This document shows positions 58,671 through 64,000 of a stretch of DNA of 64,000 nucleotides, piece by piece. A program made the translations under genes and the position numbers. The DNA is taken from assembly GCA_020284085.1 (NCBI GenBank), contig JACEVL010000469.1, forward strand, positions 843,501 to 907,500, given 5' to 3'. The notes below the pieces were generated by a model. The model saw only the letters and a program-made list of their open reading frames with translations. It searched no databases and had not been told where the DNA came from. This DNA comes from Aporrectodea caliginosa. Lineage: Eukaryota > Annelida > Clitellata > Crassiclitellata > Lumbricidae. The stretch's first letter is position 1. Every line of letters starts with the position of its first letter.

Positions 58671-59113
58671 TTCGTTAAACACTAGAAAGTAGTAGTTAAA
58701 AATAGGTATCAATTTTCCGGGGGGTGGTGGGGCAAGTGCCCCCTCTTGCTAGATATACATCATTACTTTGTAAAGATATATTGCGTATAAGCTCCTTTAA
58801 GTATATATAATGCGAAAGGCTAAATAATTATTTGCATTTTACAAAAGTGACACCCGATGCAAAGTGGATTACCTAGCCCTGCTGTATGTGTTGTGTAACG
58901 CTGCACTCTTGGCTCTTGAACTCACAATTTACTGCCTTGAAAAGCATCACAGAAGTAGCTTCTGTGCTACAGTATTTAAATTTTCTTAAATTATTTTGCA
59001 TTGCACTTTTAAAAACCGGATTTTCATAAGTGAAGTTGTGAGTTATGCATCTAGCAATATTATACTAAGCTTATTCATAAAATTCATACTACAAATATAA
59101 GCAGAGTCTTTTC

Positions 59114-59242
<129 letters not shown>

Positions 59243-60001
59243 CTAAAACAACAGAATCAACAGTAAACTTACCCGGCAGACAATCATCAAATATTCTGAT
59301 CTATTTCTATTCTATTCTACTTCTTGATCACTTACTACAAAATATTTCTTTTATTAAGAAAGCAAAATCGTTTGTACAAGTTTTTGACTCTAAGCACGTC
59401 TAGCAAGGTTCATCTGTGATCTCTACAGCTTTCCTACAGTTTAGCCTATCTAACTGTTATTTTAAGCAATCTATGGTACAGCATTAACTCTTTTGTCTTT
59501 CACTTTTTCCCAGCCTTCATTTTAAAAAGATGCTATTTTGAGCAATCTGTGGTCACAACTTAATGCTAAATGATGCCAAGAGAGACAATTTATCCCTTTG
59601 TTTAAAAATGATTATAATCAGTCTAATTTAGCAATGAATGAGCGTACACGCACAAGTACATGTAGGCCTATGTATGTATGTATCTTTGCATGTTTGTATG
59701 GATGTATGTTTGTATGCATGTATGCATCTATGTATGTATGGGCACCCTGTCGTAAGCGGGCAGGACAAGTTAAAGCGCGCCGTCAAAATCATGCACCGCC
59801 AACTGCGCGCAAGACAATTGCTCACCGACGAAAAATTAATGCCAAATAGAATGAAGTTAGGTGAAGCAGCAAATAACTCTTTTTTTAGTTAATGTTTGTT
59901 GAGTGTTAGTTTACTAATGAATGTTTCTTATGTTTTCCGTCCATCAAATTGAAACGTAATGTGCGATTCGGCGCAGATAGTCAGCCGAGCAATGATACTT
60001 T

Positions 60002-60455
60002 GGGGCCGTCCATAAAGTACATCACGCTATTTTTGACCATTTTACCCCCCTCCCCTGTCACAAACTGTCACAAAACTCGGACCCCCCCTAAAGTACGTCA
60101 CACTTTCAACATAGAAATAATAATACTTCCGAAAGCAAGGCTAATACATAAACAAGGCTTCACAACAGCATTATTACTAGCGCTCCTAGCGAGAGGAATC
60201 GTGAAAACACATTCAGGAGATATGCATTTCATGCTATTTTGACATAAAACTAATTAAAATGTTTCAGAAAATTTTTGAAAATTATTTTTAAAGCTATGAA
60301 ATTCTACTAAAAAATAAAAAATAAATTATAAATGAAATAAAAATAAATAAATGTGTGACGTCACACATGGCCTGACCCCCTCCCCTCTGTCACAAACTGT
60401 CACACTTTCTTAAACCCCCCCCTCCTGGAGCGTGACGTACTTTATGGACGGCCTT
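60002..60455. mobile_element. GGGGCCGTCC MITE, copy 1
   Basis: GGGGCCGTCCATAAAGTAC and its inverse bound about 450 bp, with TTT on both sides. Subterminal TGTCACAAACTGTCACA repeats occur at both ends. Confidence 0.75.
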
Positions 60456-60621
60456 TTTGCCGGATGCTAGAACTAAAGCTAGCAGGCGTCGATTAAGTCT
60501 GACGTACATTGATTTCGACGCCTCAAGATGTCTAAATCCTGTTCGATAACTCTCGATCATGATCTCAACGCGATCCTGCTCCTTGCGAAAATAGTGAACT
60601 ATTATGTCTAAATATAGGCTA

Positions 60622-61228
60622 ACAAAGATTTTCCATAATAGCGACCATTGAAGGTATCACATTAGGTTAGACAATCAGATAGCGAACTGATAAAAAAGAT
60701 TTTTAAATGTGTCCATTAAATAAGTAACGTTTCGCATTAAATTAGCAATCTGATAAGATAATTATGTAGCCTATCTTCCTGAGTGTGAAAACGAAATATT
60801 TTATGAGAATGGCCTCCTTCTAGACTGTTTTGTTTTTCAACATATTAACGTGGGGGTGGTGATCGTGATGACTGAGAAACAAACAAAAATGGTGCGGACA
60901 GTGGAAATGAAGAGTGATTCTCGTTAACGATAACGGTAACGGTATTAAGACCTTAGCCTGAATGCAGTCATTGTTTGTGTAAAAACAATTGTAAGGATAT
61001 ACATATGGGCGCCCGCAGATATTTTTGCAGGAGGGGCAAAACACAATGGTGACGGTAAATGTTTCAGTAAGAGCTTGAAAAATGCAAAACAGAAAATTAA
61101 GAACATGGGTACTTTTCAAAGAGGTTCTTAGATGTGAAATTTAAAACAATATCAATACTAATTTTAATTGGATATTGTTTTAAATTGGATATTGTTTTAA
61201 ATTCATGCTTCAGTGCGAAGAAATTTGT
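60622..61228. other. Spacer between the direct repeats; no gene seen
   Basis: No domain-bearing frame. A short ATTGGATATTGTTTTAAATT duplication is at 61165-61203. Confidence 0.5.
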
Positions 61229-61676
61229 TAAACACTAGAAAGTAGTAGTTAAAAATAGGTATCAATTTTCCGGGGTTGTGGGGGGCAAGTGCCCCCTCTT
61301 GCTAGATATACATCATTACTTTGTAAAGATATATTGCGTATAAGCTCCTTTATAATTATAATTATATAATGCGAAAAGCTAAATAATTATTTGCATATTA
61401 CAAAAGTGACACCCGATGCAAAGTGGATTACCTAGCCCTGCTCTATGTATTGTCTAACGCTGCACTCTTGGCTCTTGCACTCACAATTTACTGCCTTGAA
61501 AAGCATAATAGAAGTAGCTTCTGTGCTACAGTATTTAAATTTTCTTAAATTATTTTGCATTGCACTTTTAAAAACAGGATTTTGATAAGTGAAGTTGTGA
61601 GTTATGCATCTAGCAATATTATACTAAGCTTATTCATAAAATTCATATTACAAATATAAGCAGAGTCTTTTCTTAA

Positions 61677-61802
61677 TTAGCTAAAGGCAAAAAAGTCCCA
61701 ACCATCAGTTTTGCCAAATTCCTTTTTATGAGCCCCTTTCAACACCTCCATATACAGCAGTTCTGCCTGCTTGTACTTTCCTTGCTTCGCGAAAACAGAA
61801 GC
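61677..61802 (-). CDS. Kinesin light chain-like TPR exon, copy 2
   Basis: This is a duplicate of 59114-59242 with A-to-V and R-to-G changes ([24 protein letters not shown]) and one extra base after the TPR, which changes the last residues before the stop. The same splice acceptor is kept. Confidence 0.55.
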   Translation of the reverse strand, partial: ASVFAKQGKYKQAELLYMEVLKGAHKKEFGKTDGWDFFAFS

Positions 61803-62561
61803 CTAAAACAACAGAGTCAACAGTAAACTTACCCGGCAGACAATCATCAAATATTCTGATCTATTTCTATTCTATTCTACTTCTTGATCACTTACTACAA
61901 AATATTTCTTTTATTAAGAAAGCAAAATCGTTTGTACAAGTTTTTGACTCTAAGCACGTCTAGCAAGGTTCATCTGTGATCTCTACAGCTTTCCTACAGT
62001 TTAGCCTATCTAACTGTTATTTTAAGCAATCTATGGTACAGCATTAACTCTTTTGTCTTTCACTTTTTCCCAGCCTTCATTTTAAAAAGATGCTATTTTG
62101 AGCAATCTGTGGTCACAACTTAATGCTAAATGATGCCAAGAGAGACAATTTATCCCTTTGTTTAAAAATGATTATAATCAGTCTAATTTAGCAATGAATG
62201 AGCGTACACGCACAAGTACATGTAGGCCTATGTATGTATGTATCTTTGCATGTTTGTATGGATGTATGTTTGTATGCATGTATGCATCTATGTATGTATG
62301 GGCACCCTGTCGTAAGCGGGCAGGACAAGTTAAAGCGCGCCGTCAAAATCATGCACCGCCAACTGCGCGCAAGACAATTGCTCACCGACGAAAAATTAAT
62401 GCCAAATAGAATGAAGTTAGGTGAAGCAGCAAATAACTCTTTTTTTAGTTAATGTTTGTTGAGTGTTAGTTTACTAATGAATGTTTCTTATGTTTTCCGT
62501 CCATCAAATTGAAACGTAATGTGCGATTCGGCGCAGATAGTCAGCCGAGCAATGATACTTT

Positions 62562-63022
62562 GGGGCCGTCCATAAAGTACATCACGCTATTTTTGACCAT
62601 TTTACCCCCCCCCCCCCTGTCACAAACTGTCACAAAACTCGGACCCCCCCCCCCTAAAGTACGTCACACTTTCAACATAGAAATAATAATACTTCCGAAA
62701 GCAAGGCTAATACATAAACAAGGCTTCACAACAGCATTATTACTAGCGCTCCTAGCGAGAGGAATCGTGAAAACACATTCAGGAGATATGCATTTCATGC
62801 TATTTTGACATAAAACTAATTAAAATGTTTCAGAAAATTTTTGAAAATTATTTTTAAAGCTATGAAATTCTACTAAAAAAAAAAAAATAAATTATAAATG
62901 AAATAAAAATAAATAAATGTGTGACGTCACACATGGCCTGACCCCCTCCCCTCTGTCACAAACTGTCACACTTTCTTAAACCCCCTCCCTCCTGGAGCGT
63001 GACGTACTTTATGGACGGCCTT
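62562..63022. mobile_element. GGGGCCGTCC MITE, copy 2
   Basis: It is duplicated along with its host repeat. It differs from copy 1 in poly-C and poly-A lengths. Confidence 0.75.
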
Positions 63023-63315
63023 TTTGCCGGATGCTAGAACTAAAGCTAGCAGGCGTCGATTAAGTCTGACGTACATTGATTTCGACGCCTCAAGATGTCT
63101 AAATCCTGTTCGATAACTCTCGATCATGATCTCAACGCGATCCTGCTCCTTGCGAAAATAGTGAACTATTATGTCTAAATATAGGCTAATAGAAATTGAC
63201 AGTGTATTAGAATTTTGTCAAACATTTCAATTTAGTCCAAAAATGTGTTAAAAACCAGTTATTTATTTATGTATGTTTTCCCAGAGGTTTACTGTAATTA
63301 AAAATTACTTATTTG

Positions 63316-63545
63316 TATTGTATTGTATTGTATTGTATCTATCAATTTATATAGCGCTTCTCGAAGTGCACACCAATCAGAGGCGCTCCCAGTGCAGAGA
63401 CCCATAGAAAAGAAGGAGGTCTTGAGACAACGAAAAGAGGCACTTGGCCCACCGGTGAATTAACAGGAACGTGTCAAAGGATGAACCTTGTTCCACAGTG
63501 CAGGGCCAATGAAGGTAAAGGCGCGCGTTTTAGCCATATTTATCC
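63316..63545 (-). mobile_element. LINE-like 3' end
   Basis: Reading the minus strand, GGGAGCGCCTCTGATTGG...AGCGCTATATAAATT ends in a (ATACA)n tail. Upstream, AFTFIGPALWNKVHP resembles the LINE C-terminal RAFS-AGP-LWN-LP block. Confidence 0.6.
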
Positions 63546-64000
63546 GCTATTTTTACTTACTTACTCATTTGTCAATACGACGTCATAATCGTCATTTGCC
63601 ACAACGAGTTAAAAACTTGAAAACGGCTAAAAAGTTATTTACAAAATATTAACTGAATTAAACTTTCCTCTACTGTACATGTAGAACACGTGTCTGACAT
63701 TAAATAGAACGCTTGGTGTCTTATTTCATAACTTGTGTTGAGATAATTATTATGCCTGACATAATTTATGGCGAAACAACAACACATAATGGTTAATTGC
63801 GACAAATTTCTTTTAATTTGGCCAACATTGTACACTGTACAGCCTATAATTAATTATAGTCTATGCTGCCTACACGCTTTCGAAGGCGCGCATTTGACGG
63901 GCATATTTTGCAGCGTGCAATTATTGATGGCGCGCTTTTGTATTGCGCGTTAACGACGGGACACCGTATGTAACTATGTATTCTAGTGCATGTAGAGCCT
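63546..64000. other. No gene seen
   Basis: No recognised features up to the end of the window. Confidence 0.5.

Noticed and set aside
59598..59892. 83-84-codon frames, repeated at 62158-62452
   Set aside because: They read through a (TGTA)n tract and are duplicated only because the whole 1.95-kb block is.

Overview
The window looks like nuclear DNA of a marine invertebrate deuterostome, echinoderm- or hemichordate-like. The evidence is GT-AG split exons, TRIM/NHL and CARD innate-immunity domains, tRNA-derived SINEs, several LINE families, hAT and pogo-type DNA transposons, and an LTR element whose Gag-protease-integrase reading frame has the Gmr1-like domain order described from deuterostome Ty3/gypsy elements. 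The species cannot be fixed from sequence alone. There are no operons; every convincing host exon lies on the minus strand.

Region by region: 0-4.5 kb holds a tRNA-like sequence, a decayed pogo/Tigger-like transposon, a small hAT MITE and a duplicated (ATT)n block. 4.8-5.4 kb holds one exon of a mixed-lineage-type protein kinase. 5.4-11.9 kb is microsatellites and LINE fragments. 12.1-21.1 kb holds the 3' half of a TRIM-like gene: a CARD exon, a coiled-coil exon and an NHL exon, the last two doubled by a 4.0-kb tandem duplication. 21.5-25.6 kb is MITEs, a SINE and a (GAT)n tract. 25.6-32.0 kb is a TIR element with a Gmr1-like LTR retrotransposon and a LINE 3' end nested in it. 33.5-34.7 kb is a RING/B-box exon whose phase and orientation fit the CARD exon downstream. 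35-42.7 kb holds LINEs, two relic TRIM 5' ends, a 366-bp tandem repeat, a dimeric SINE and a broken Ty3/gypsy element. 45.6-49.1 kb is an NHL exon split by a hAT insertion. 52.2-58.2 kb is a complete three-exon TRIM-NHL gene. 58.7-63.2 kb is a 1.95-kb direct repeat carrying a kinesin-light-chain-like TPR exon and a MITE in each copy.

The central biological theme is a cluster of TRIM-NHL genes built from interchangeable phase-1 exons (RING/B-box, coiled coil or CARD, NHL). All four recognisable first-exon copies keep a GAAANNGAAA (IRF/ISRE-like) palindrome just upstream of the start codon. One gene appears to contain an internal CARD exon, giving a predicted RING-B-box-CARD-coiled coil-NHL protein of about 830 residues with two possible NHL 3' exons. 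This is the most unusual system in the window. Splice models come from reading consensus sites and phases only; no transcript evidence was available.
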